Source: Pseudaminobacter sp047739745 (GTDB taxonomy: Bacteria > Pseudomonadota > Alphaproteobacteria > Rhizobiales > Rhizobiaceae). From it: a stretch of 64,000 nt of DNA. The notes under the pieces were generated by a model. That model searched no databases and was not told the DNA's origin. It saw nothing but the letters and a program-made list of their open reading frames with translations. The translations under genes and the position numbers were made by a program. Where the stretch lies: contig NZ_JBLLVA010000002.1 of assembly GCF_047739745.1 (NCBI RefSeq), forward strand, positions 310,001-374,000, read 5' to 3'. Of the stretch, positions 42,892 to 51,621 are shown piece after piece (position 1 is the first letter of the stretch; every line of letters starts with the position of its first letter).

Positions 42892-43968
42892 TCACGTATC
42901 GGTCCGGCGCTTGGCCTCTGTTGCTTTTGGCGCCTTCCTTGCCGCGAACGAGGTGAGCGCCGACAGGAAATCCGCCATTCCCGGGCGCTTCAACGCGGCA
43001 AAGGGTAGGGGACGCACGGTTTCCATGGCAGCGATGCCTATCCTCGCCGTCATCATGCCGTTGACCACGCCTTCCCCCAACTTGGCCGAAAGGCGGGCGG
43101 CGAGGCCGTGACCGACGATCTGATGCACGAAGCTGTCGCCGACGGCAATCGATCCGGTGACCGCCAGATGGGCCAGCACGCTGCGAGCGAGGCGGAAGAA
43201 ACCGAGGGTGCCAGGTCGCCCACCATAGAGTTCCGACAGGCGACGAATCAGTCGGCCAGCTTCAAAAAGCACGTAGGCGATATCGACGAGCGCGCGGGGG
43301 CTGACAGCCGTCACCAGCGAAACCCGCTTGGCCGCGTCGAGAATGAGTATCTTGGCGCGCTGGTCGAGCGGGGCCAGGATCTCGGTTTCGGCCAGGCGAA
43401 CGAGATCCGCCCCGTCGATGATATCGTCACGCAGGTCCGCCAGAGCCCGGCGTCCAGCGGCGGTTTCCGGCTGTTGTGCTACCAGCGCGGAAAGCTCATC
43501 GGCGACGGAACGCGCTGCCTTCGGATCGTCGTGAGCCATGGCATCGGCGGCCTTGTTCCTCAAGGCCTCGACGGAGGCCAGCCGCCGAAGCGCCAGCATT
43601 TCCCGCAGCAGAATGATTGCAAGAGCCGCCGCTGCGATTACTGCCACGCCGACCGCCAGCCAGCCCAGCCAATCGGCGCGCTGAAACAGGTCGCGCACCA
43701 GCCGGTCGGTCCAAAGGCCGATGGCGAGGGACACGAGAATGCCGGCCGCACCGAGGAAGATGGCGCCAAGCTTCGAGCCTCGTCTTGAGGGCGTCGCCGG
43801 TGGCGGCTCATCCGCCACGATGTCTGTTTCTTCGAAGACGTCGATTTCCGCTGGTGTCACGATCGCGATCTCGGCGTTGATCGCGCGCGGCTTGCGAGGT
43901 GCATCGGGCGGCGTCTTGTCGCTTTCCGGCTCAATGCGGAAGGCAGCAGGCTTGCGGGGGCCACTCAT
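42892..43968 (-). CDS. YcjF family (DUF697) inner-membrane protein
   Basis: The 358 residues have an acidic/Pro-rich cytoplasmic start (1-65), two membrane helices (about 66-88 and 100-121), then a helical region with FRLARSVLAHLAVTGSIAVG (about 254-273). That is the UPF0283/YcjF arrangement. The start overlaps the ycjX stop (ATGA), so the two are coupled. YcjX-YcjF pairs are phage-shock-regulon neighbours in enteric bacteria; here no psp genes are seen. Confidence 0.87.
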   Translation of the reverse strand: MSGPRKPAAFRIEPESDKTPPDAPRKPRAINAEIAIVTPAEIDVFEETDIVADEPPPATPSRRGSKLGAIFLGAAGILVSLAIGLWTDRLVRDLFQRADWLGWLAVGVAVIAAAALAIILLREMLALRRLASVEALRNKAADAMAHDDPKAARSVADELSALVAQQPETAAGRRALADLRDDIIDGADLVRLAETEILAPLDQRAKILILDAAKRVSLVTAVSPRALVDIAYVLFEAGRLIRRLSELYGGRPGTLGFFRLARSVLAHLAVTGSIAVGDSFVHQIVGHGLAARLSAKLGEGVVNGMMTARIGIAAMETVRPLPFAALKRPGMADFLSALTSFAARKAPKATEAKRRTDT

Positions 43969-45437
43969 GCGAGATGATCTCCGATCAGGAACTGCAAAGC
44001 CCGATCAAGGCGGATATGGGGCAGCGAAAGCGTCACTCCCTCCGCTGTGCGTTCGAGTTTCGGCGGACGGAAGCGCACAAAACGTATGGTGGGGTCGCTC
44101 CTGTCCGAGAGGAACTTGCCGGTTCCGCCTTCAAAAACCAGATCGGCTTTCGCAGGTAAGTCACCAGGGAATATAGCGGTTTCGGTTTTTCCGTCGAATG
44201 TTTGCGTGCCTATGGTCTCGCCCTGCAGCGGTGTGCCGATAATGACCGGCAGCGTCTCGCGTCCTTGCTTGACGGTTCCCTCGCGCGTTGCGCGGACGGC
44301 TGCCATGGCCAGAACGTCGACTTCGGCGCCCGACAGATTAGCACGCGCGGCGGCGCGTTGCGTCAGCCGCCTGACGATCGCCTGAAGGCGGTCGTGGCTT
44401 TCGTGATGCAGGTGGTCGGCCTTGGTGGCGGCGACCAGTATGCGATCAATGCGTCGTGCGAAGAGGCCGGTCAACAGGCTTCCGCGACCGGGGCGGAAGC
44501 AGCCGAGTATCTCGGTCACGGCGTGTTCGAGGTCAGTGATGGCGCCTGCGCCGGCGTTGAGCGCCTGCATGGCGTCGATCAGCACGATCTGGCGGTCGAG
44601 CCGTGCTATGTGCTCGCGGAAGAACGGCTTGACCACATGGGTCTTATAGGCCTCGTAGCGCCGCTCCATCATCGCCTGCAGTGAGCCCGGCCGGGGAGTG
44701 CGGGAAAGTCCGGGCAATGGTGCGAAGGTCAGTGCGGGCGAGCCTTCCAGATCGCCCGGCATCAGGAAGCGCCCCGGCGGCAGGGTCGACAAGGCTCGGT
44801 CGTCGAGCTTGCAGGCCTTCAGGTAAGCGGCAAAACTTTCAAACAGGCTGCGCGCCTTCATCTCGTCGGCGTCGGCATTCGGATCGACGGAGCGTGCAAG
44901 CTCGCGCCATACGCGCGAAAGATCGTATCGCGCTGGCAATTCGGCCATTTCGAAGGAAGCCTGTGAGAACTCCTGAAAGGATTTGCCAAGCAGGGGCAGG
45001 TCGAGCAGCCATTCGCCCGGATAATCGACAATATCCACAGACAGCCTGCCGCTTGAAAGCAGCCGGTTCCAGCCCGAGGCCGATTCATACTCAATCGTCA
45101 GGCGCAGTTCAGAAATCGCTCTTGTGGAATCCGGCCATGTGCGCTCGTTCACCAGCGCGGCGATGTGGTCCTCGTATTGAAAGCGCGGCACCGCATCGTC
45201 CGGCTGCTCTTCCAGAAAGGCGCGGGCGATGCGCCCGGACTTCTGGGCGTCGAACAGCGGCAGGCGCCCGCCATGGATAAGGTTGTGCACGAAAGCGGAG
45301 ATGAAAACCGTCTTGCCTGCGCGAGAAAGGCCAGTGACACCGACGCGCACCGAGGGTGAAAAGAGCCCCGCTGCGCGTTCCGAAATCGTGTCAAGCGCGA
45401 TCCGCGCCTCGTCGGTGAAAGTCGTCAGAGACGCCAA
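43965..45437 (-). CDS. YcjX family P-loop NTPase
   Basis: GTPase-like protein of DUF463. The 490 residues begin at a TTG preceded by AAGGGGAA. They hold a P-loop GLSRAGKT (about 36-43), a Walker-B-like VDIVDYPGEWLLDLPL (about 133-148), and VAATKADHLHH as a probable G4-like base-recognition motif (about 333). No membrane segment is present, so it probably works with the membrane protein YcjF encoded downstream. The cellular role is not established. Confidence 0.9.
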   Translation of the reverse strand: MASLTTFTDEARIALDTISERAAGLFSPSVRVGVTGLSRAGKTVFISAFVHNLIHGGRLPLFDAQKSGRIARAFLEEQPDDAVPRFQYEDHIAALVNERTWPDSTRAISELRLTIEYESASGWNRLLSSGRLSVDIVDYPGEWLLDLPLLGKSFQEFSQASFEMAELPARYDLSRVWRELARSVDPNADADEMKARSLFESFAAYLKACKLDDRALSTLPPGRFLMPGDLEGSPALTFAPLPGLSRTPRPGSLQAMMERRYEAYKTHVVKPFFREHIARLDRQIVLIDAMQALNAGAGAITDLEHAVTEILGCFRPGRGSLLTGLFARRIDRILVAATKADHLHHESHDRLQAIVRRLTQRAAARANLSGAEVDVLAMAAVRATREGTVKQGRETLPVIIGTPLQGETIGTQTFDGKTETAIFPGDLPAKADLVFEGGTGKFLSDRSDPTIRFVRFRPPKLERTAEGVTLSLPHIRLDRALQFLIGDHLA

Positions 45438-45506
45438 ACGCTTCCCCTTGGCCCATTACAGTTCCGGATATAGGCAATCCCGACCGGATTTGAAATGGCG
45501 GCGCTC

Positions 45507-46007
45507 CTATCCAGCCGGTGTCAGGAATGCGTCCAGGAAGCCGTTGCCCGGAACGGCGTTCGCAAGCCCTCCCTGAAAGCTGATGACCGCCAGGCCCGAT
45601 GTCGGAAAGCCGGCATTCAGCGTTGCGCGAGCAGCAGTATCACCATCGCTTGCCAGCGCCATTGCGAGGTCTTCCATCATTGGATTGTGGCCGATGACCA
45701 AAAGCGAGCCGGCCGAGCTCGATTCCCAAATGATCTTCAGGTAGCCCGACGCATCTTCGCTGTAGAGACTATCGAGATAGACGACCCGGCCCGTGTCGGC
45801 GATGGCGGCAATGCCCTCCAGCGTCTGGCGTGCCCTTATTGCGTTGGAACAGAGGCTGAGGCTGGGAACGTATCCATGGACGCGCATCGCAAAGCCGACC
45901 GCTTCCGCATCCCTGACACCCGACTCGTCAAGCGGACGATCGAAGTCGCGCATACCCGGCGATGCCCATCCGGCCTTTGCGTGTCGTAGAAGGAAGAGCC
46001 TGCTCAT
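45507..46007 (-). CDS. sixA: SixA-type phosphohistidine phosphatase
   Basis: Histidine phosphatase superfamily. From ATG 46007 it has 166 residues, starting MSRLFLLRHAKAGWASPG with catalytic His9 in the RHAK motif and the second His in LLVIGHNPMMEDLAMAL (about 107-123). SixA removes phosphate from histidine phosphotransfer domains in enteric bacteria. Candidate targets here would be Hpt proteins such as the one encoded at 36679, but that link is speculation. The 232-base spacer to dksA carries the divergent promoters. Confidence 0.88.
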   Translation of the reverse strand: MSRLFLLRHAKAGWASPGMRDFDRPLDESGVRDAEAVGFAMRVHGYVPSLSLCSNAIRARQTLEGIAAIADTGRVVYLDSLYSEDASGYLKIIWESSSAGSLLVIGHNPMMEDLAMALASDGDTAARATLNAGFPTSGLAVISFQGGLANAVPGNGFLDAFLTPAG

Positions 46008-46179
46008 ACGCCAATGCCCCCTCGGAACGGCTCCCACCCGGCCGTTCTCTCTGCAAGGATTTATCGATGGCGGCGGGTGAGCGCAACCGCTGCAGGGGCG
46101 GCGAGCTCCTCGGCCAGTCGCGCGAACCGGTGTTCGTGTTTCTACTGACAATTGCGTGAGCGATGTGTCAAATGAGCTT

Positions 46180-46208
46180 GTGCGCTCGAAGGCCGGTGAA
46201 TATATAGG
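46180..46208 (+). promoter_or_regulatory. Candidate promoter of dksA
   Basis: TTGTGC (46180-46185) and TATATA (46203-46208) are spaced by 17 bases and end 31 bases before the dksA ATG. The -10 match is fair and the -35 poor, so this is tentative. Confidence 0.35.
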
Positions 46209-46239
46209 CGCCAAAAACGAGTTAATGGGGTGAGTCGAA

Positions 46240-46656
46240 ATGAACGAGCTCGTTGACGCTGATTACGTTCCCACGGAAGATGAGCCGTTTATGAACGATC
46301 GGCAAAAGGCCTACTTCCGACACAAGCTGGTCACTTGGAAAAATGACATTCTGCGCGAGGCGCGCGAAACTCTCGAAATCCTCCAACAAGAAAATGCCAA
46401 TCACCCCGATCTTGCCGATCGGGCCTCTTCCGAGACGGACCGTTCAATCGAACTGCGGGCACGCGACCGGCAGCGCAAGCTGATCTCTAAGATCGACTCA
46501 GCGCTACAGCGCATCGACGAGGGCACCTACGGGTTCTGCGAGGAAACCGGCGAGCCGATCGCGATCAAGCGCTTGGACGCGCGGCCGATCGCGACCTTGT
46601 CGATAGAAGCGCAGGAGCGGCATGAACGTCGCGAGAAGGTCTATCGCGACGACTGA
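46240..46656 (+). CDS. dksA: RNA polymerase-binding transcription factor DksA (degenerate zinc finger)
   Basis: Enters the RNA polymerase secondary channel and mediates the ppGpp response. The 138 residues have the coiled coil with tip motif DLADRA (57-62, the DxxDxA pattern). The globular end follows, with YGFCEETGEPIAIKRLDARP. Of the four zinc-finger positions only Cys100 is kept; the other three are Thr103, Ser121 and Ala124. Such CTSA-type fingers occur in other alphaproteobacterial DksA proteins that remain functional. It begins MNELVDADYVPTEDEPF and is followed by a terminator. Confidence 0.95.
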   Translation: MNELVDADYVPTEDEPFMNDRQKAYFRHKLVTWKNDILREARETLEILQQENANHPDLADRASSETDRSIELRARDRQRKLISKIDSALQRIDEGTYGFCEETGEPIAIKRLDARPIATLSIEAQERHERREKVYRDD

Positions 46657-46685
46657 TCGAGGGCCGGTTCGGCCTGATTTCCCGA

Positions 46686-46718
46686 AAGGCTCGCCGCTTC
46701 CGGCGGGCCTTTTGTTTT
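46686..46718 (+). terminator. Intrinsic terminator of dksA
   Basis: An 11-bp stem (46686-46696 with 46701-46711, one G-T pair), four-base loop CTTC, is followed by TTGTTTTAT. It lies 29 bases behind the dksA stop. Confidence 0.9.
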
Positions 46719-46851
46719 ATGTTGCCGCTTCTCAAATGAGCCGCATATCGGTCGCAGGATCGCCCCGGAGAGCTTGGCGCGGTTGACTCGGCCTAATGCT
46801 TCCGATTTACACCCAAACGACCAAATTCCGGACATACGGATCGAATTTCCC

Positions 46852-49635
46852 ATGCTTGAGAAGACATACGACGCCCAGACCGTCGAGCCGAAAATCGCAA
46901 AGCGCTGGGAGGAAGCGGAAGCTTTTCGCGCCGGCGCGGGCTCGAAGCCGGGCGCCGATGCCTTCGCGATTGTCATTCCGCCGCCCAACGTCACCGGCTC
47001 GTTGCATATGGGCCATGCGCTCAACAACACTTTGCAAGACATTCTTGTGCGGTTCGAGCGCATGCGCGGCAAGAACGTGTTGTGGCAACCGGGCATGGAC
47101 CATGCCGGCATCGCCACGCAGATGGTTGTCGAGCGCCGGCTCATGGAAAAGCAGGTCCATCGCCGCGATCTCACCCGTGAAGATTTTGTCGAAAAAATCT
47201 GGGAGTGGAAGGCCGAGTCCGGTGGGGCGATTTTCAACCAGTTGAAGCGGCTCGGTGCATCCTGCGACTGGAGCCGCGAGCGCTTTACCATGGACGAGGG
47301 CCTGTCCCAGGCTGTCCTCGAAGTCTTCGTCACGCTCTACAATGATGGGCTGATCTACAAGGACAAGCGCCTTGTGAACTGGGACCCCAAGCTGCTGACG
47401 GCTATTTCCGACCTTGAGGTCGAGCAGCACGAAATCAACGGCAATTTGTGGCACTTCCGCTATCCCGTCGCGGATGTCGCCTACGACCCGGAAAATCCGG
47501 CGACATTCATCACCGTTGCGACGACGCGGCCAGAAACCATGCTCGGCGATACGGGCGTCGCGGTTCATCCCGACGACGATCGCTACAAACACCTCGTCGG
47601 CAAGCAAGTCGTTCTGCCGATTGTCGGCAGGCGCATTCCTGTCGTCGCCGATGAATATTCCGATCCGGAAAAAGGAACCGGAGCGGTCAAGATCACTCCG
47701 GCCCATGATTTCAACGATTTCGAAGTCGGCAAGCGCCACAAGCTGCCGGCAATCAATGTGCTGACCGCCTCAGGCGCCATCAACATCAATGACAATGACG
47801 AGTTTGCCGAAGGCATCGAGAAGACGCCGGCGCTCGAAAACCTGTGGAACCAGCTTCATGGGCTGGATCGTTTCGATGCGCGCAAGCTGGTCATCCAGAT
47901 CATGGAGGAAGGCAGTTTCCTCGACAAGATCGAGCCTCACCGTCATGCTGTTCCGCATGGCGACCGCAGCGGCGTGCCGATCGAGCCGTTCCTCACCGAT
48001 CAGTGGTATGTCAATGCCGCCGAACTTGCCCGACCCGCTATCGCGTCGGTGCGTGACGGCCGCACGAACTTCGTGCCGAAGAACTGGGAAAAGACCTATT
48101 TCGACTGGATGGAGAACATCCAGCCCTGGTGCATTTCACGCCAGCTCTGGTGGGGACATCAGATTCCTGCATGGTACGGGCCCGACGGGCACATATTCGT
48201 GGCCAAGACGGAAGAGGCGGCGCTCGACGCTGCGGTCGAGCACTACCTTGCCAATCCCGGTCCCTGGAAGGCCTGGGTCGAGGACAAGCTTGAGAACTTC
48301 AAGCCGGGAGAAATCCTCACCCGCGACGAAGACGTGCTCGATACCTGGTTTTCGTCCGCGCTCTGGCCGTTCTCGACGCTCGGCTGGCCGGACAAGACGC
48401 CGGAATTGAAGACCTATTACCAGACCGATGTCCTGGTGACCGGCTTCGACATCATCTTCTTCTGGGTTGCCCGCATGATGATGATGGGCCTGCACTTCAT
48501 GGACGAGGAGCCGTTTCACACCGTCTATGTGCATGCGCTGGTGCGCGACAAGCACGGCGCGAAGATGTCGAAGTCGAAAGGCAACGTCATCGACCCGCTG
48601 GAGCTGATCGACGAATATGGGGCGGATGCGCTTCGCTTCACGCTTTCGATCATGGCCGCGCAGGGCAGGGACGTGAAGCTCGACCCCGCCCGCATCGCCG
48701 GCTACCGCAACTTCGGCACCAAGCTGTGGAACGCCACACGCTTCGCACAAATGAACGGCGTTGCGCGCAATGACGAATTCTGGCTGCAGGACGCCAAGCT
48801 CACCGTCAACCGCTGGATTCTCACGGAATTGTCGCGCGCCACAAGCGAGGTGACGGAAGGGCTCACCACCTACCGCTTCAACGAGGCGGCCGGGGCTGCG
48901 TACAGGTTCGTCTGGAACCTGTTCTGCGATTGGTACCTCGAACTGCTGAAGCCCGTTTTCATGGGCGAGGATGAAGAAGCCAAGGTCGAGAGCCGTGCCG
49001 TCGCGGCCTTTGTGCTGGACGAAATTTACAAGCTGCTGCATCCGTTCATGCCGTTCATGACCGAGGAACTGTGGGCCCTCACGGCGGGCGAAGGGCAGGA
49101 GCGCTCGACGCTCCTGTGTCACGCGGCCTGGCCGGAACCGTCCTTCGAGGATGCGGAAGCGGCCGCGGAGATCAACTGGCTGGTTGATCTTGTGTCCGGC
49201 ATCCGCTCGCTGCGTTCAGAAATGAACGTGCCACCGGCTGCAATGGCGCCTCTGGTGGTGGTGGATGCCAATGCGCTGACGCGCGAGCGATTCCAGCGCC
49301 ACGATTCGGCGGTCCGGCGTCTGGCGCGCATCGAGGCGGTCAGTTTTGCAGAAACTGCTCCGAAGGGATCGGCACAGATCGTCATCGGTGAAGCGACGGC
49401 ATGCCTGCCGCTTGGCAGCCTGATCAATCTCGAAGCCGAGGCTGCCCGCTTGCAAAAGGAGCTGGCGAAGGTCACCGAAGAGGTCGCGCGCATTCACAAG
49501 AAACTGTCGAACGACAAGTTCGTCGCCAATGCGGCCGCCGAGATCGTCGCTGCCGAACGCGAAAAACTCTCCGACTATCAGGAGACGCAAGAGAAGCTGA
49601 ACGTCGCGCTGGCCCGGCTTCGCGACGCAGGGTGA
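46852..49635 (+). CDS. valS: Valyl-tRNA synthetase
   Basis: Class I synthetase charging tRNA-Val. From ATG 46852 it has 927 residues, starting MLEKTYDAQTVEPKIAKRWE. It has the HIGH-type motif PPNVTGSLHMGHA (about 43-55) and the KMSKS motif GAKMSKSKGNVIDP (about 565). The editing domain (about 200-370) and a C-terminal coiled arm (about 865-927) are present. The frame is open 26 codons further upstream, but homologues start near the MLEKTY methionine. Confidence 0.96.
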   Translation: MLEKTYDAQTVEPKIAKRWEEAEAFRAGAGSKPGADAFAIVIPPPNVTGSLHMGHALNNTLQDILVRFERMRGKNVLWQPGMDHAGIATQMVVERRLMEKQVHRRDLTREDFVEKIWEWKAESGGAIFNQLKRLGASCDWSRERFTMDEGLSQAVLEVFVTLYNDGLIYKDKRLVNWDPKLLTAISDLEVEQHEINGNLWHFRYPVADVAYDPENPATFITVATTRPETMLGDTGVAVHPDDDRYKHLVGKQVVLPIVGRRIPVVADEYSDPEKGTGAVKITPAHDFNDFEVGKRHKLPAINVLTASGAININDNDEFAEGIEKTPALENLWNQLHGLDRFDARKLVIQIMEEGSFLDKIEPHRHAVPHGDRSGVPIEPFLTDQWYVNAAELARPAIASVRDGRTNFVPKNWEKTYFDWMENIQPWCISRQLWWGHQIPAWYGPDGHIFVAKTEEAALDAAVEHYLANPGPWKAWVEDKLENFKPGEILTRDEDVLDTWFSSALWPFSTLGWPDKTPELKTYYQTDVLVTGFDIIFFWVARMMMMGLHFMDEEPFHTVYVHALVRDKHGAKMSKSKGNVIDPLELIDEYGADALRFTLSIMAAQGRDVKLDPARIAGYRNFGTKLWNATRFAQMNGVARNDEFWLQDAKLTVNRWILTELSRATSEVTEGLTTYRFNEAAGAAYRFVWNLFCDWYLELLKPVFMGEDEEAKVESRAVAAFVLDEIYKLLHPFMPFMTEELWALTAGEGQERSTLLCHAAWPEPSFEDAEAAAEINWLVDLVSGIRSLRSEMNVPPAAMAPLVVVDANALTRERFQRHDSAVRRLARIEAVSFAETAPKGSAQIVIGEATACLPLGSLINLEAEAARLQKELAKVTEEVARIHKKLSNDKFVANAAAEIVAAEREKLSDYQETQEKLNVALARLRDAG

Positions 49636-50069
49636 GGCGCGCGGCTGATTGGTGGCGGGGCGCTCCGGCGCTTTGGATGAGATTGTTTAGCGGTACGCAT
49701 TCCGTCCGCTACGTCGTTTGGCTGATTCTGAATGGCATTTCACCGGCTGTTTTCTGCCGAAAAGTGAGCTTGACGTAGCGTCACACTTCTGCCGTGCCCA
49801 TTTTTTGATCCATTGTTGCCATAATGTGACATTCGGGCTGGTCAGGCGCGGAAATGCCTGATTTGCGGCTTTTGCCGTCTATTTTCGGCTGGAGTTTCGA
49901 TCTTTCGCGCTCTCAATCAGGGCATTTTTGGGGCCTCCGCGAAGCGAGGGTACAACTCCGAATCGTGCGCCGACTTCCAGGAAGCGCGGGGCGCAAAATG
50001 GCAGTTGCGCGACGTCCCTCAAATCGCTCTAGCTTGTACCTCAGTGTTTTTCCGGGGGAGACGAACTCC
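49636..50069. other. 434-base spacer between valS and the outer-membrane protein gene
   Basis: No convincing gene on either strand. It should contain the promoter of the outer-membrane protein gene. TTGACG at 49769-49774 and several A/T-rich patches near 49800-49830 are possible parts of promoters, but I cannot pair boxes with confidence. GGGGGAG (50054-50060) is the ribosome-binding site of the next gene. Confidence 0.4.
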
Positions 50070-51341
50070 ATGAATGCTTTGTGTCTGAAGTCGCTGCTGG
50101 GGGCCGGCTGCGCCACACTGGCGCTGGCTACGACCATGACATCCTTGGCGAATGCCGGCGGCTTCGACCGTGGCGGCGTCAATATCGACCTATTGTTTGA
50201 CGAGAGCCGGTTCGCGACCGAGGCGGGCGTAACGCATGTCGCCCCGCACAGGGAGTTGGAGAATGTGCGGCGGCTAGATGGCTCCGGGGCGGCGACGGCC
50301 CGCGTCAAGGTCGACGACAGCTATACGGTGCCGCGTTTCGGCATAAAGGCCAATGTTTTTGAACCCGTCGATTGCTTGGCGACCTACACCGAGCCATACG
50401 GTGCCGATGCCGACTACGGGAGAGGCAAAGCCTATTCTCCGACGAGTGTGGAGTTCAAGGTCGATACCCGCGATCTGGGCCTCACTTGTTCGTACAAAAT
50501 TCCGCTTGAGAAAGGCAGCTTTCGCCTGATCGGTGGCGTTTCATACCAAGAAGTCGAGGCGTTCCAATCGCGCGAGACCTTGCAGACCTTCGCGCTTCCC
50601 CGGCCAGGTGGACTACCGCCATTGGTTTTGCACAATCCGGGCCTTGGGGTGTTCGCCCTGTCGGATGAGGCGGTCAGTTGGCGTGCGGGTGTAGCGTACG
50701 AGATTCCCGAAATCGCATTCCGCGCCAGTTTGGTCTACAGTTCACGATACAAGTACGATAATCTCAGCGGAACAGTGAACACCACCGGCTTTGCCGTGGG
50801 GCCGACGGGCCCATCGAATGGCGCGTTTCTCGGCGTCTTCCCCGTATCGGCCTCGACAGAAGTTCCCCAGGCATTGGAACTCAAGGTGCAGAGCGGAATC
50901 GCGCCTGGCTGGCTCGCCTTCGGTTCGGTCAAGTGGCAGGAGTGGAGCAAGCTCGGGATCATCCCGATCAACGGCGTGATCAATCCGGTGACCGGCGCCG
51001 TGTCGAGGACCACCAGCTTCGACCCGCTTTATCGCGACGGCTGGACGGTTACGGGCGGCATCGGCCACAGCTTCACCGATACGCTTTCCGGCGCTGTGTC
51101 AGTAACGTGGGACCGGGGCACCTCGACGTCGTCCGGTTACCAAACGGATCTCTGGAATTTCGCTGTGGGCGGCTCCTACAAGCCAAACGAACATGTTGAG
51201 GTTCGGCTTGGCGGATCGCTTGGACTCTGGACCAGCGGAGAGTCCAGCTTTACCGGTGGCGACCCGGCCAATGCAGTGAGTTACAGCTTCGGAAACGACC
51301 TGGTTACCGCGGTTTCAGGCGCTATCAAGGTCAGATTCTAA
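50070..51341 (+). CDS. OmpP1/FadL/TodX-family outer-membrane protein
   Basis: Probable beta-barrel for uptake of hydrophobic compounds such as long-chain fatty acids. The 423 residues have a signal peptide (about 1-31, ending SLANA). An N-terminal plug-like part begins GGFDRGGVNIDLLFDESRFA. Alternating beta strands follow, with WLAFGSVKWQEWSKLGIIP (about 286-304) and a C-terminal aromatic residue (GAIKVRF). Rhizobial members are divergent from enteric FadL, so the substrate is uncertain. A hairpin terminator follows. Confidence 0.87.
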   Translation: MNALCLKSLLGAGCATLALATTMTSLANAGGFDRGGVNIDLLFDESRFATEAGVTHVAPHRELENVRRLDGSGAATARVKVDDSYTVPRFGIKANVFEPVDCLATYTEPYGADADYGRGKAYSPTSVEFKVDTRDLGLTCSYKIPLEKGSFRLIGGVSYQEVEAFQSRETLQTFALPRPGGLPPLVLHNPGLGVFALSDEAVSWRAGVAYEIPEIAFRASLVYSSRYKYDNLSGTVNTTGFAVGPTGPSNGAFLGVFPVSASTEVPQALELKVQSGIAPGWLAFGSVKWQEWSKLGIIPINGVINPVTGAVSRTTSFDPLYRDGWTVTGGIGHSFTDTLSGAVSVTWDRGTSTSSGYQTDLWNFAVGGSYKPNEHVEVRLGGSLGLWTSGESSFTGGDPANAVSYSFGNDLVTAVSGAIKVRF

Positions 51342-51366
51342 CACGCCTTGTCAGATGAACTTAAGG

Positions 51367-51393
51367 AAGCCGTTCCTGCGGGGGCGGCTTTTT
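51367..51393 (+). terminator. Intrinsic terminator of the FadL-family gene
   Basis: AAGCCGTTCC (51367-51376) pairs with GGGGCGGCTT (51381-51390), including two G-T pairs, around the loop TGCG. Three more T follow. Confidence 0.75.
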
Positions 51394-51621
51394 CTGTTCG
51401 GCTCCGTAACATCTCGCAGAATGTTCCGAGCATTTCGCGATGGTTTACGTCTGCTGCTGATTTGTGACGATTCTGCAACACTCCTTTAGGAAGCAATGAG
51501 CTACAAGAGGGCGGGCACAATCCGCCCCGATGCCGCCATAAACGCAGAGCACCTCGAAGGGTACGAGGCGCGCTATGGCGGCGCCGGTGCAGATGCCGCG
51601 TTCGACGCGGTTGGGGAAAGA

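Noticed and set aside
49636..50069. Frame continuing upstream of the FadL-family gene from 49854
   Set aside because: Residues before the ATG at 50070 do not form a signal peptide, whereas the ATG with GGGGGAG does.
51496..51621. 42-codon in-frame extension upstream of ilvD
   Set aside because: The added residues do not resemble IlvD N-termini, and the ATG at 51622 gives the family's usual length and start.
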